Origin: Adiantum capillus-veneris
Taxonomy: Eukaryota; Streptophyta; Polypodiopsida; Polypodiales; Pteridaceae
NCBI GenBank assembly: GCA_014529385.2
Contig: CM043944.1
Coordinates: 51,092,768 to 51,156,767 of the forward strand
DNA length: 64,000 nt
Direction of reading: 5' to 3'
Under the pieces are notes generated by a model. That model saw only the letters and a program-made list of their open reading frames with translations, had not been told where the DNA came from and searched no databases. Shown here in pieces: positions 1-11,078 of the stretch. Position numbers and translations under genes: made by a program. Each line of letters begins with the position of its first letter. Within the stretch, counting starts at the first letter, position 1.

Positions 1-156
1 ACAGGCAAACACCCAGGCTCGGTCCTCTTCCATTGCGCCTTGAGCCTAGGTCAAGGGTTGACAAACCCAGAGGAAATTGTAAAATCCCTTGGTGTCAAGT
101 CAGCCATTCGCCCATTACCCAAAGATGTAATTCGTAGAAACACCAATCGACCATGA
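1..156 (+). CDS. 3' end of an unidentified gene (last exon, cut by window edge)
   Basis: Frame 1 is open from the first base of the window and ends at TGA 154-156, giving 51 residues with ordinary composition (it contains HPGSVLFHC and ends in DVIRRNTNRP). Two AATAAA signals lie 16-28 bases after the stop, as expected for a true 3' end. I do not recognise the family: no catalytic or metal-binding motif is visible in this short piece. It could be the last exon of a host gene or the end of a transposon ORF. The upstream part lies outside the window, so start and exon structure cannot be given. Confidence 0.45.
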   Translation, partial: TGKHPGSVLFHCALSLGQGLTNPEEIVKSLGVKSAIRPLPKDVIRRNTNRP

Positions 157-171
157 TGTAATATTCAAATC

Positions 172-184
172 AATAAAGAATAAA
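172..184 (+). terminator. two AATAAA polyadenylation signals
   Basis: AATAAA occurs at 172-177 and 179-184, directly after the stop codon at 154-156, in an AT-rich stretch. This is the canonical near-upstream element for 3' end formation of plant mRNAs and supports reading 1-156 as a gene end. Confidence 0.4.
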
Positions 185-237
185 TGTTTTTGTCACCATT
201 CAGTACTTGTTTTTCTATTCATATTGTCCAATAATTT

Positions 238-815
238 CCATTTTCGCCCGCCGAGGCACACACGTGCACAAAACCTCGAACATGTAGGCACCGGGTTGCT
301 GGGAGGAGCGTCTCGAGGATAATTTTGCGAAACAGGACGACGGGGGGGCGTACGGGCTCAAGAAGGGCATGTGACGCATCGACGCCGACGGGCGGGGTCG
401 AAGGGTGCAAAAAAAGCCCCTGTGCGCCACGGCGCGTAGGGAGCAATTCTGCCACAGTGGTGGAATTGCTCCCTGTGCGTCGTGGGGTGGTGTCTCGAAG
501 ACTGCATGTCCTCATCTACCACTGAGGCAAAATATGTTGTTGCATGTGACGCAAGCAAGGAAGCCATATGGTTAGCACGTCTAGTGGGAGATTTGAGTAT
601 TCACAAGGTTCGAGTACTGCATTGTGATACAGGGGCTTTTTTTGCACCCTTCGACCCCACCTGGCGCCGCCGATGCATCACATGCCCTTCTTGAGCCTGT
701 ACGCCCCCCTCGTCACCCCGTTTTGCAAAATTATCTCCGAGACGCTCCTCCCGACCGCCCGATGCCTCCATGTTCGAGGTTCTGTGCACTTGTGTGCCTT
801 GGCGGGCAAAAATGG
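238..815. repeat. imperfect inverted repeat, arms of about 185 bp
   Basis: Left arm 238-422 and right arm 630-815 are reverse complements over their whole length (roughly 85% by eye), from GCCCGCC near the outer edges to GCCCCTGT at the inner edges. Between them sit a hairpin (GGGAGCAATTC at 439-449 against GAATTGCTCCC at 463-473) and a copia RNase H scrap. Arms this long and GC-rich resemble the terminal inverted repeats of Mutator-like or foldback elements. I could not find convincing target-site duplications. A post-insertion inverted duplication is the alternative. Confidence 0.6.
505..630 (+). pseudogene. Ty1/copia RNase H fragment inside the inverted repeat
   Basis: The + strand reads SSTTEAKYVVACDASKEAIW followed by LARLVGDL. 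This is the conserved C-terminal RNase H stretch of copia polyproteins (family pattern STTEAEY...A..EAIWL...L). About 40 residues are preserved and both ends run straight into the inverted-repeat sequence, so this is a captured or left-over piece and not a working gene. Confidence 0.75.
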
Positions 816-981
816 AGCCATGGTGGTTAATTTTAATTAAACATATCCAACAACTCAAATACATATAAAAAACAATGTACAAATTAAAATTGAACAATTG
901 CTCGGAATGGTAGAAATTCGCCAGCTTTGATATTATAGAGAAAGATTACAAATCTCATGAAGAGAGAGTACATGGGATAAA

Positions 982-2219
982 CTACATCTTATGAAGGCAT
1001 CCTTCATTTCTTAAATTTAGTGCTAAGGCTAAATCCGTATTTTTTAAAGTTACACGCTTTGCATGCGCCATATAGGAGACGCCATCTTGAAAAATCTGCA
1101 CCAAAATGTCTTCAGCGGCATCCTGTAAGGCCAGTAAAGCTGCGCGTTGTATTCTTGTAACGGAATCACTGATTCGTCTATCAACTCTCTCACCACCCAA
1201 GAGAAGGCCGCTTTGGGTATGATTGGCTCAGTGCTCTTTTGGTATTTCTTGATCTCACGCAAAGCCACTGTGCCTGGCCTCCATCTCCGCTTTTTCTGTG
1301 TTGTTGGTGGTGGTGGAGGAGCCGCCTGCCTAGCCCATTGAGGAGGATCATCTTTGTATTTTTTTATCCTCTCCTCTTGGGTTTGCTTCTCTTCTGGTGT
1401 CACCTTGTCCCTTTTTCTTTTTGCACATTGCTTGGCTCTCTGAGGGATTTTTGAAGGCTTTGAGCTCCCAGCCTTTGCTTGTTGGGTGGCTTGAGCTCTA
1501 TCTTCTACCCCCTTCTTCTCTGCCTCTACTCGTGCTTGTAAGTTGGCCTAATGAGCTCTCTCGGCCTCAGCTCTCTGCCTTTCCTCCTGCTCTCTCTGTC
1601 TTCTCTGCTCTTCTTGTGCTGCCAGGGCTTTCTTTTCAGCTGCCTCTTTCTTTTCCCTCTCCCTTTGTCTTTTCCTCCTCTTGGCCTCTTTTTATTTAGA
1701 TACCGGGTCGCCTGGTATTACCTTGATTACTCTTTCTTTGATTCGCGGTGAAAACTTTTGCGATGTAGTATTTGGGGTGGCCTAAGCACCAGTGGTTGTG
1801 GCAAGAGGTGATGGCGGTGGATTTTGAAGCGGACCTAGATATACATGTTCTATTTCTTGTGTTGCTCTAGGAAGAGGTGAAATCGGTGGGGGATCTGGAA
1901 GAGGTGTGCAAGTGGCATGGGTTAAATCATCAAGACCTCCAAATATGTGTCGCATGTTGCTTTGATTATCTGGATTTGATGGTTGGGGATGCTCTTGGGT
2001 GTTTGGAGCAGGCTGGGGCACTGGGTTATCCACTTGTGGTCGAGGATGTGGATTTGAACTCGTGGATTTTGCATGGATTTCTGGTTGTGGATTTTCTACG
2101 GTGTGATTGGTTGTGGTGGTATTGTGTGTAGTGCCAGCCTGCTCGTGTGAATCTTCCATTACCTTCGTGTTAGTCACCTTAACCGTCATCATAATATTCT
2201 CAGCACTTGTCAATCCCAT
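982..2219 (-). pseudogene. histone H3/CENH3-like gene with long N-terminal tail, decayed
   Basis: Reading the minus strand from ATG 2217-2219, one frame runs to about 1160. It covers a Pro/Thr/Asn-rich tail (about 2219-1785), a Lys/Arg/Glu/Gln-rich, probably helical segment (about 1690-1440), a basic and poly-Pro stretch, then [19 protein letters not shown], the alpha-N region of histone H3. After a frameshift near 1155-1165 the next frame gives [15 protein letters not shown] and [16 protein letters not shown], matching H3 alpha-2, alpha-3 and C-terminus, to TAG at 982. In-frame stops stand at 1782-1784 (TAG), 1692-1694 (TAA) and 1548-1550 (TAG); each could come from a Gln codon by C-to-T change. 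Canonical H3 is about 136 residues; here the tail alone is over 300. The fold is nearer H3/CENH3 than other histones, but whether it was centromeric is inference. Confidence 0.7.
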
Positions 2220-5019
2220 AGGAGAGAGAAAGCTCGACCATGAACACCCATCATAAGCACCGTGATCGCCAGTGTATAATTGGTTACGAAGCCAAGCAGT
2301 TTGTCACCCGATCTGACAACGGGGTGTGACTTCTACCTCGACAACCATGAGTACTTGCCTACTGCACATACATTACTTCAGAGACACACACACTTCAAAT
2401 TGAACATTGCTACAATTGATTCATGTAAGGTCTCTGCCACCCTTGGAGAAGGGATTCCCATGTAAAGGATTAATATCAGGCCATTTTGATCATTAGTAGA
2501 AAGTTTCTATTTTTGGTAGTTTTCCACCTTTGATGTACTAATGATGAATATATTGATGTAAACATTTCAAAAATAAAATTTTAACTTTTTCATCATCTTT
2601 GTCCAAATCTAGTAAGTTTTGAGGTGCTTGCATCCACCTCGACGTGACCATCTTGTCTAAATCTAACACGTCCTGAATTTCCATAAAAATAGCTATCTAC
2701 TTCAAAAATGCTAAATATAGCAGGTGTGTGCATCTGACACCTTAGCTTGTCATCCTCAAAATTTTCTTTTAATAGCATCTTATAGAATTAAATTTTGATA
2801 AGCCAAGATCACTCTAGACAATTAATTTTCATCCTAGTGTTAGTAAATTAATTCCTAAGTCTAAGGTTTGTATGTGTATGCATGTGCATGGGTATGTATT
2901 TGTATGTGTAGGTATGTCCATCGATTCCCATAAGTGACCCATAGCCATGGACCCATCTCTTATATATTAATTGACTATGAACATGGGGGCACTACATGAG
3001 GTGTACACCCAAAAGGGTTAAGAGGGACTCCTCTAATGACTAAGTGGGATCTTGTGACATCTTTACACATTCTTTTAGCAAAAGGGGGCAAGTAGGGGAG
3101 TTATGGGGTTGATTTGGACAACAAGGAACCTCCAAACTCTATATAAAGGTCATTCCCACTCAGCTTTACACACACTTGAACACACATTGGAGATAGGGAG
3201 ACTCTGTTGGTGTGGCTACTTGTTGGTGAAGATTCAACAAGGCTTTGAGAGATCAATAATGCAAAAGCACATTTGAATAATGTAAATCTATTATTCAATC
3301 AAGTTATTATCAATTTCTTCTCTCAATTAGAATCCTTTCCAATTGTTGGCGTATTATTATTCAATTGGAATCCTTTCCAATTACTACCATATTGTTATTC
3401 AATTCGAATCCTTGCTAGTCTATTATCAAATTCTATACTCTTATTTACCTGTCCTCAATTGGAAATCAACAATCATTATACTTATTTTATGGTAATTTCT
3501 CTATATTACAAAGTAATGAAGGTCTCACTGTTGATGACATAATCAATTGTGTTGACTGCATGCATAATTCTTTATCAATGTATCATAGATGTTTGCATGA
3601 ACTAGGTAATCATATTCAAGAATTTTGTCTAACTAAAATGATGAAATGTTCTTGCAAGTAGGTAAAAGTGATTAATCATATGATTAGTGTATGGGTTAAA
3701 ATGCATGTTTATCATAAGATTATGGTAGGATTAAGCAAGCATATGTTTTTGGTTTAACGTGTGGAATAACCATATATGTTTTGGAATTAAAACGCTTATA
3801 ATCATTTAACCTACTTCCGTTTGATTCTTATACTTTAACTTACAACTTCTCAAGTTAAGTTAAGTATCTAGAAGTGGGTATGGCACCCAAGAGAACTTGG
3901 TATGGTGGATCACACGATCACGAAGCCAAAACTAGTGATGGTAAATGCAAAGGAAAGAACCCGATGAATGAGGATGTGCCACTTATCTCACAAAGTGATG
4001 TTATTGCTTATGAAAAGGTAGGAGACTTTTTTTTTGTTCAATGCATCATGGGTAATTAGGAAGGAGAAAACTACCTAAACATTCGGTCACTCCCAATTTG
4101 AAAGTACATCAATTGAACTTGTTAATTTTTCTTTAGTTGTATTCATATGGAAGGATGGTTTGAGGATGTATTGTCTGAAGTAGGAAAGAAATGTTTTCCT
4201 AGTAGAAAAACTCTCGAACCTTCTCTATTCAAAATCCTATAGCGATATATTCAAAAATCCCTTTGATATCCAGGGAGAAGGGCTTAGCGGAGTGAACGCT
4301 AAAGCAACACACATCTGCGGCGGTGGGTGTGTGCCCAGAATGCAAGATATTACTTTTGGGTTTGTGCCCAGGTTGGAAGTTAGTCCCTATAGGTTTGTGC
4401 CCAGATTGCAGGACAATTTAGTTGTATGGGCAGCTAAAGACATCGGGAGCTATAAACTTGCACCAAGAGGAGTGAACTCTTGGGGTTGGGATATTTTAAT
4501 GAAGAAGGGTCGTATGTTGTTTTCTTCTAGAAAATATTTTTTTGGTTCCACTTTGATCATTCTTAAAGGGATGTTTTATTAAACTTGTGATGGGAATCTC
4601 AAAAAGGAATTTTGTGTATGAACAATCATGTGGTAGTAATTAGAAAACAGGTTAAAAGTGTGAGTGTGGGGTGGAAAGTGGGGGCTGGCTCAAGTTGCAA
4701 GTCAAAGATGGGTGGTCTTGATTAGTCAAGAAACTCTGCTCCTCATTGATAAAAGAAGCAAGACTAGAGACTCATTGTGCCAAGAGTTAAGAAGTTCCAA
4801 TTGTACGTGCCTCTAAAAATTATGGGGGAAAAGGCATTTGGGGTTTCTCTCTTTTGGAAGGTGAGAATTAGGAACGTTAGATTATTGTATTAGTTCATGC
4901 TTTCCCTGCAAGACAAGGCAAGGAAACCTTTTCAATGGCTTGGACTCAAGTTACTTGGTGACAAGGGTTTGTTCATTAGAAATCTTGTCGATCCTGACTA
5001 TGCTTTTCTCAATCGATTC
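2220..5019. other. intergenic, no supported gene
   Basis: No convincing coding region. An LTR-like promoter may lie near 3139-3147 (CTCTATATAAAGG) with downstream sequence resembling a transcribed leader. A short open stretch at 3880-4020 ends in a possible splice donor (AAAAG/GTAGGAG). Around 4325-4410 a degenerate three-fold motif (VPRMQ, FVPRLE, FVPRLQ in one frame) recurs. None can be assigned. The minus strand just upstream of 2219 stays open for about 30 further codons in frame with the H3-like gene. Confidence 0.3.
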
Positions 5020-5241
5020 GGACCTAGCAGCTTGTCAAGTACCCTCCTATTTCCAAATGGATATGGTAAAGGGGAGGGGAACTCACATGTGGTATTAGAG
5101 CCTAGGTTAGGAAACTGGAAAAATCAATTAGGACCTAGCAACCTGTCAAGTACCCTCCTATTTCCAAATGGATATGGTAAAGGGGAGGGGACCTCACACG
5201 TGGTATCAGAGCCTAGGTTAGGAAACTGAAAAAATCATTAT
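5020..5241 (+). repeat. 111-bp tandem duplication of an LTR end plus primer-binding site
   Basis: Copies 5020-5130 and 5131-5241 match almost base for base (both contain CCTCCTATTTCCAAATGG). The second holds TGGTATCAGAGCC at 5201-5213, the complement of the initiator tRNA-Met 3' end that primes most plant LTR retrotransposons; the first holds TGGTATTAGAGCC at 5090-5102. This marks the 3' boundary of an old 5' LTR read on the + strand, duplicated in tandem after or during insertion. No intact element follows. Confidence 0.7.
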
Positions 5242-6249
5242 TGTTTGAAAATTTGGAAAAATGAATTGAAGACTTAAATTTGAGAACTTACCATCATTGA
5301 TGCTTGACGAAGATGTTGATGTTGAGTATCGCAAGTTCAAGACCTTTGAGATAATGTATTTTGAGACTTGTCACTCTTCAAATTTTGCTTTTCGATGCAA
5401 CATGATGAAGATTTTGATGGAGACTTTCTCTCCTCCATCAAGAAGAATCCAAAGGGGATGGTAATTTGCATGGGGGAATGTGACGGTGGCATCTTTTACA
5501 TCAATATGAAGAAGCTCTAATGCCTCTCCTCTAATCCAAAGAAGCTTTGGTGGGGGAAAGAGCTGCGAGTTATCCAACTTTACTACTTCCTCGGTACTAC
5601 TAGAGATGATTACACTGTTATCTCTAAGGATGGCCTTGACATGAACTTAAATGAATGGGTTTTCAATCAAGTGGTGAAAGTGATTCCTACTTACGATCAA
5701 ACCCATTTTTGCCCCTATCATCTTTCCCCGAAATAAGAGTCTTGTATTCTATGAACCCCACAAAGATGTGTATAAAAGCTACTACTTAAATGAATAGTGG
5801 ATTGTAAAAACTTAACTACAAATACCTATCGATTGTATGACTATGTCCCTAGGAATCCGGCTCTAAGTATCATATAGATTTTTAGCAAAGCTAACCTTTG
5901 TATAGGTCGTAATAAAATAAAAAGATACTCATCTATGAGATCTCAACTTTGTACATATCTTGATATAAATAAAGTTGTGGCATCTTGAATTTAATAAAGA
6001 TAGTTGCTTTCCAAATTTTATCTTGAGTTGTGGAAGTTTAAAGCACTTGGCATTGCGTTAAGTCTGACAAAGTGCATCTAACATTTAGAATACCTCCATT
6101 GCTACACAATAAATCCACTCAACACCATCACACTATGTAACTGCATAATCATCTTCACATGAACAATCAAAACGACCTTCTAACTTCTTAAGATTTGAAA
6201 AGTGACCTTACTAGACTAAGGTTCATACATATGTCAAAAAGTAATCATC
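5242..6249. other. decayed sequence after a primer site, unassigned
   Basis: One + frame from about 5395 to 5735 reads as protein-like sequence with a single stop near 5518 (it includes YFLGTTRDDYTVISKDGLD), so it may be a decayed gag or captured exon. I cannot name it. The rest is AT-rich without supported features. Confidence 0.25.
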
Positions 6250-6505
6250 CTAAGTATTAGACCTTAACACCTTATTGAAACCAAGCTCTTAGTTAGCTTT
6301 GGCACATGTCCAACACCTCAAAGCATGAACTCAATACCATTACACATACAAAACTTCACATCTCCAATGCCACATTTCTCAAGATGATGAGAATCACCCA
6401 GCTTAATTGAACCATGTCTAGTGGCATAGCTGGAGAACCATTCCTTGTGACAAGTAATATGAAAAGCATCACCTGAGTCAACGATCCAGTTCTATGCATA
6501 GCATT
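6250..6505 (-). pseudogene. Ty1/copia protease region, decayed
   Basis: The minus strand contains WIVDSGDAFH, then CHKEWFSSYATRHGSIKLGD and CGIGDVKF. This is the copia aspartic protease (DSG catalytic motif, family pattern WIVDSGASxHM...GxVxLGD...GIGxV) followed by the HVPKL segment that leads to the GAG-pre-integrase domain. Stops appear soon after and no integrase or reverse transcriptase can be followed, so this is a short relic of an element lying on the minus strand. Confidence 0.75.
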
Positions 6506-7024
6506 TTCCAAGAGCTAATAATGTCTATGGACTAAAATCAAAAGTGAAGAGTAGTACATATGATGGCTCCAACACGTGAAGAACAACATCAACATGTGAA
6601 AACTCAACGACATTGAGCTCCTCCATCTTTATTATGCTTTTAGGAGGTGCAAGAATTTGAGTTCTACCAAACATCAAGCGAACTTATCCGAGCAAGCTCA
6701 AAACCGAGCAAAATTATTTAGTGAGTTTCTCACGTATATATATACTCTCGGGGGGTGCACTTTGTAATCATGTTAATGCATAACGTGAGTTCAAAAGGAG
6801 GGGTTTTAAAATGAAAAAAAAATTAGGCAATTTAATAGAGATACATTAAAATAAGGGGTGTTTATATTCAATTTTGGAAAAAAAATCCTAAAATAAGGAG
6901 TCATTTTATTCATTCAGACATGTTAAAAGAGGGGTTTTTTTAATACCCCATGAACACACGTTATATAGGGGGTAACTGAATGGTGAACCCCCCAAGTATA
7001 TACTTCTTTTCTAAAAAGAGATAT

Positions 7025-7138
<114 letters not shown>

Positions 7139-7205
7139 GCAATGGTAGGACCGGGAAGTAGGCCAAGGGCCAGGGATTGAATGGCTCAGTACGGCTAGGA
7201 GAATG
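7139..7205 (+). repeat. LTR fragment of the chromovirus-like element
   Basis: The stretch (GGTAGGACCGGGAAGTAGGC onward) matches 8329-8392 inside the LTR at 8317, in the same orientation. It may be a remnant of the 5' LTR whose 3' partner lies at 8317. Confidence 0.55.
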
Positions 7206-7639
7206 AGAATTTCTCACGGTTGGTACCTTGGTGTGACTGCATTTTCACGTTCTATTATGGCCCAACTTATGTTGCAAGGCTTTCACGTAAGTACCTGGAA
7301 AGTCTCGCCATGAAATTGCGGTTCGAATTTGTTTGTATTAACTGCATGCACACTAGGTGTTATGGGCCCTAGTGTTTAACACAGATTTGTTTGGAGATGC
7401 ATGCAAATTCATGGACTTTATTATTTCTGCAAGTGTTTGCACTTCAAGTGCAACCTCTCTAGCGGATTTAGTATGAGTTCACACCCGGCCATATACGATA
7501 ATGGTTTAGTATGGGTGTTTGTGATTGGATGATCTAAACTCTATGAGTTTACTTCGCTAAAAGTCACATCAAGTATCTGATTGGAACCTCAATTGGTTAG
7601 TCGTAGGTTATCGTCAGTCACGGAAGACTGTCTTTAATT

Positions 7640-8302
7640 GATTGGGAAAAACACCTCACTATTATTCTCTGCTATTCATCCTACGTTGGATGGAAAGATT
7701 ACAAGATTTCTATTTAGTACTAAAGGATATGATAAGTGCATACGTTAGCAAAAACCGACACAACTGGATCGATTACCTTTTTGGTTTGGAGTTTGCTTCA
7801 TATGATGAAAGGCATGTTGCGACTAGTTTTAGTCTTTGCCTGTTATTCTCAAGTTCTCAACCTTCATCATCAGTTTTGATGAGGTTGGCTTACTGGCAAG
7901 AAACAACAGCAAGTCGAGGACTTGGTTGTCGCTGATGAGTATGTCAACATATTACTTTCATGGAGAAGAGGTTTTATTGCACGTTCTAGTACCTCCAGAA
8001 AGCCTGAAACCTGGGTTTGTATTTAGACACCTATTAATTGTGATAACTCGTTTAGCATTCTTAAGTGAGTTCTACATGGAGTCTTCATGCTATGTTGGTT
8101 ATGAGTCGGTTAACCAAGACGGTTGCACATGGACAACAATGTGAAAAATCAAGATGCTAATCTTGACTTCATTGTGAACCTCCTACTGAACCGCGTTCCG
8201 CTCTAACAAACCGTTGGATCCATGAGGAATGCCACGGTGGAAAACATTAGTGTTCTTATGAAGATACCATCACTTGTGTTTGTGAGGACAAAAATGCTTC
8301 TC
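7640..8302 (+). pseudogene. Ty3/gypsy (chromovirus-type) integrase and pol C-terminus, decayed
   Basis: The + strand reads DMISAYVSKNRHNWIDYLF and EFASYDERHVATSFS. This is the region after the integrase catalytic Glu in Ty3/gypsy (family pattern L..ML.AYV....NW...L...EFAYN...H..T..SPF). Further on comes TKMLLQGGSNVRL just before the polypurine tract, the usual end of chromovirus pol. Frames shift several times. A second copy of this terminal segment lies reversed at 20,000-20,275. Confidence 0.7.
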
Positions 8303-8921
<619 letters not shown>

Positions 8922-10143
8922 AGAACCTCAACATCCCCATCGTCAATCTCTATTTGAAAATCCTTGGTATCCTTGCCATCCACAAAGCAACCCATAGAAA
9001 CACAGTACGAAGAATTCCCTTTACTGTGCTAGCAAGCTCCTTTGCCATTGGACAAGGATGCATCATACGAGCAATCTCAATCACATCATCGAGAGAAATG
9101 TTACGATTGTGCTTGATGTTCTTAAATGTATAAGGAGAAGGAAGAGGAATCTGTAGGTTGGAAACCAGCCAAGAGCTCATGGGGCACAAGCATGGAGCAA
9201 AACCTTGTCACCAATGCTAGGACTTAGGGGCAAGCAGAAGAAGAAGAAAAATTCAATTGAGTGTTGCAGCGGCTTGCATGGTCAGATTAATAGGAGGAAT
9301 TCTGACAATGCAACTATGAGAGTAGCCAGCAATCATGAGAAGACCTGCAGTATAATAATGTCATAAATGCAAATGATGGCATATCTATTGTTTCTATCAG
9401 TTGGCTTCATCATTGTGGTATTAATTATGCATTAAATAGACAGGATTCCGACTGTCAAAGCTCGACCTCTAGGAAGGGAGACATTGTTGCATGAAACTCC
9501 GAGCGGATTAACAAGGCCCTTAGCGCACTAATCATGAGCAACACCAGCTATCTTCAGAGGCCATGTTCACACCAGAGCACAGGCGCCCACCACAGCAATA
9601 CTCGTTCTTGAGCAAGGATTATAGTGCGTTTAGCTACTATTTTAGTCCCGCGAGGAACAGTAGCTGTAGCAATGCACTCATCTTCTTCCTATTGTGCTCG
9701 GGCTCCTTGAGGGCTTTGATCACAAGGGCAGCGGTGCTAATTGCTCCCCTACTTCTAGTCCTGCTCCAATTCGGTGTCACCATTGAGGGAGTGGAGCCAC
9801 CTATAAACTCCAGTAGATGGTAGACATGAAGCTGAGTTCAGAGTGATGCATGTTTTGCACCCACGATCAAGATGCAATGTAGATAAAGAAAGGGCAGCAA
9901 GAATATGAGGAGGTGTTTTTTGTTCGTTTAACAAGAGGGGAGGTTGAAGATGCCTCTTCATTGGCACCCAAGATCTGGCCTCTGGGTCTGTTGCCCAAGA
10001 AGGTAGAAGAGGACATCGCCAAGGAGACTACCAAGCACTGGAAGGGCCAGCGCGTTATTGTCAAGTTCACTGTCTAGAATCATCAAGCCAATGTTTTTGT
10101 CGTCCCTTCCACTGTCTACGAGGGATCCAAATTTGGGCGGCAT
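8922..10143 (-). pseudogene. RPL12: ribosomal protein L12 (uL11) relic with an internal inversion
   Basis: uL11 builds the GTPase-associated stalk base of the 60S subunit. On the minus strand, ATG at 10141-10143 starts MPPKFGSLVD, the family's N-terminus. The next part of the protein is on the PLUS strand at about 9905-10118 ([43 protein letters not shown], with one stop). The minus strand resumes near 9760-9680 (STAALVIKALKEPEHNRKK) and again at about 9140-8922 ([35 protein letters not shown]), ending at TAG 8922-8924. So a central block of about 210 bp is inverted and two blocks of unrelated or intronic sequence (about 150 and 540 bp) separate the pieces. A pyrimidine-rich stretch ending in AG just before KNIKHN could be an old 3' splice site. 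A frameshift near 9005 confirms decay. Confidence 0.85.
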
Positions 10144-10170
10144 CTCTGTCGATTTCCTCTCCTTTCTTTC

Positions 10171-10351
<181 letters not shown>

Positions 10352-10540
10352 TTGAGAGAATTGGCATATTGAGATGATCGAATCAGCCGTTAAAAACAAT
10401 CTAACCCCTTATGCCTTCACAAGAGGGAAACACGAAGTAAAATTTTTAGATCAAGCCCAAGGAAAAAAAAAATGCCTCATCTGTGTCTCAACTAAAACCT
10501 CTCTAGCTTGGAAAAACTCTAGGCTACAAGTCAAAATACA

Positions 10541-10917
10541 CTAAGCTGTCGGGATAGCAATCCCTCCTGCTACTTGATCTAGATCCCTTTGTCAACAATG
10601 TCAATTTTCTCAAGTTTCTTTAGAACATCACAAGCAATGGAGCCACTGCTTTTTCCAAAATGTGAAGGGCAATTGCCGTTACTTTTCCTTCCTCCGTATA
10701 TTTTTTGGAAAGCACCCACACCAACTCCTCCACGCAGATAGATCTTCCTAGCCATTGAAGGTGCTTTGATACAATACCAATATGGGTCATAGAGGGCAAG
10801 ATCCTCAATGTCAGCCCATGCATGAAAGCACCTCAATCTTGCCAGAGAGCTTCAAGTGGGCCGCATATACATGCACAAACTGGACACCTCCTTCACCGTT
10901 AATTTTACGGTTGCCAT
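10541..10917 (-). pseudogene. RPS19: ribosomal protein S19 (eS19) relic
   Basis: eS19 is a 40S subunit protein needed for pre-rRNA maturation. Minus strand: ATG 10915-10917 begins MATVKLTVKEV; a frameshift leads to [16 protein letters not shown]; a second frame gives [32 protein letters not shown] and [18 protein letters not shown]; a deletion of about 12 codons is followed by [12 protein letters not shown] and TAG at 10541. Order and spacing match the whole of plant eS19 (about 143 residues) without introns, so it looks like a copy of a spliced mRNA. At least three frame breaks make it a pseudogene. It is divergent to the RALF relic, with a (CT)n(GA)n tract between. Confidence 0.88.
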
Positions 10918-10966
10918 GGCTGCTGATTGCACGATAGAGTTCAGCACGCTCGCGCTAGAAGAGGAA

Positions 10967-10986
10967 CTCTCTCTCTCTCTCTCTCT

Positions 10987-11061
<75 letters not shown>
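10967..11061. repeat. (CT)n(GA)n palindromic microsatellite
   Basis: About 10-11 CT units run directly into about 35 GA units, so the tract is self-complementary and can fold back. It lies exactly between the start codons of the divergent RPS19 and RALF relics. Confidence 0.9.
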
Positions 11062-11064
<3 letters not shown>

Positions 11065-11078
11065 AGCAAGTTGTGGGG

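Noticed and set aside
4292-4582. 96-codon open frame with recurring VPR motifs
   Set aside because: No family recognised, low-information repetition, no flanking gene signals; kept only as a remark.
4897-5229. 110-codon open frame with an internal repeat
   Set aside because: The repeat is the 111-bp duplicated LTR end and primer site (111 is divisible by three, so the frame stays open); non-coding.
9563-9823. 86-codon open frame on the plus strand
   Set aside because: It is the reverse strand of the RPL12 segment around 9680-9760.
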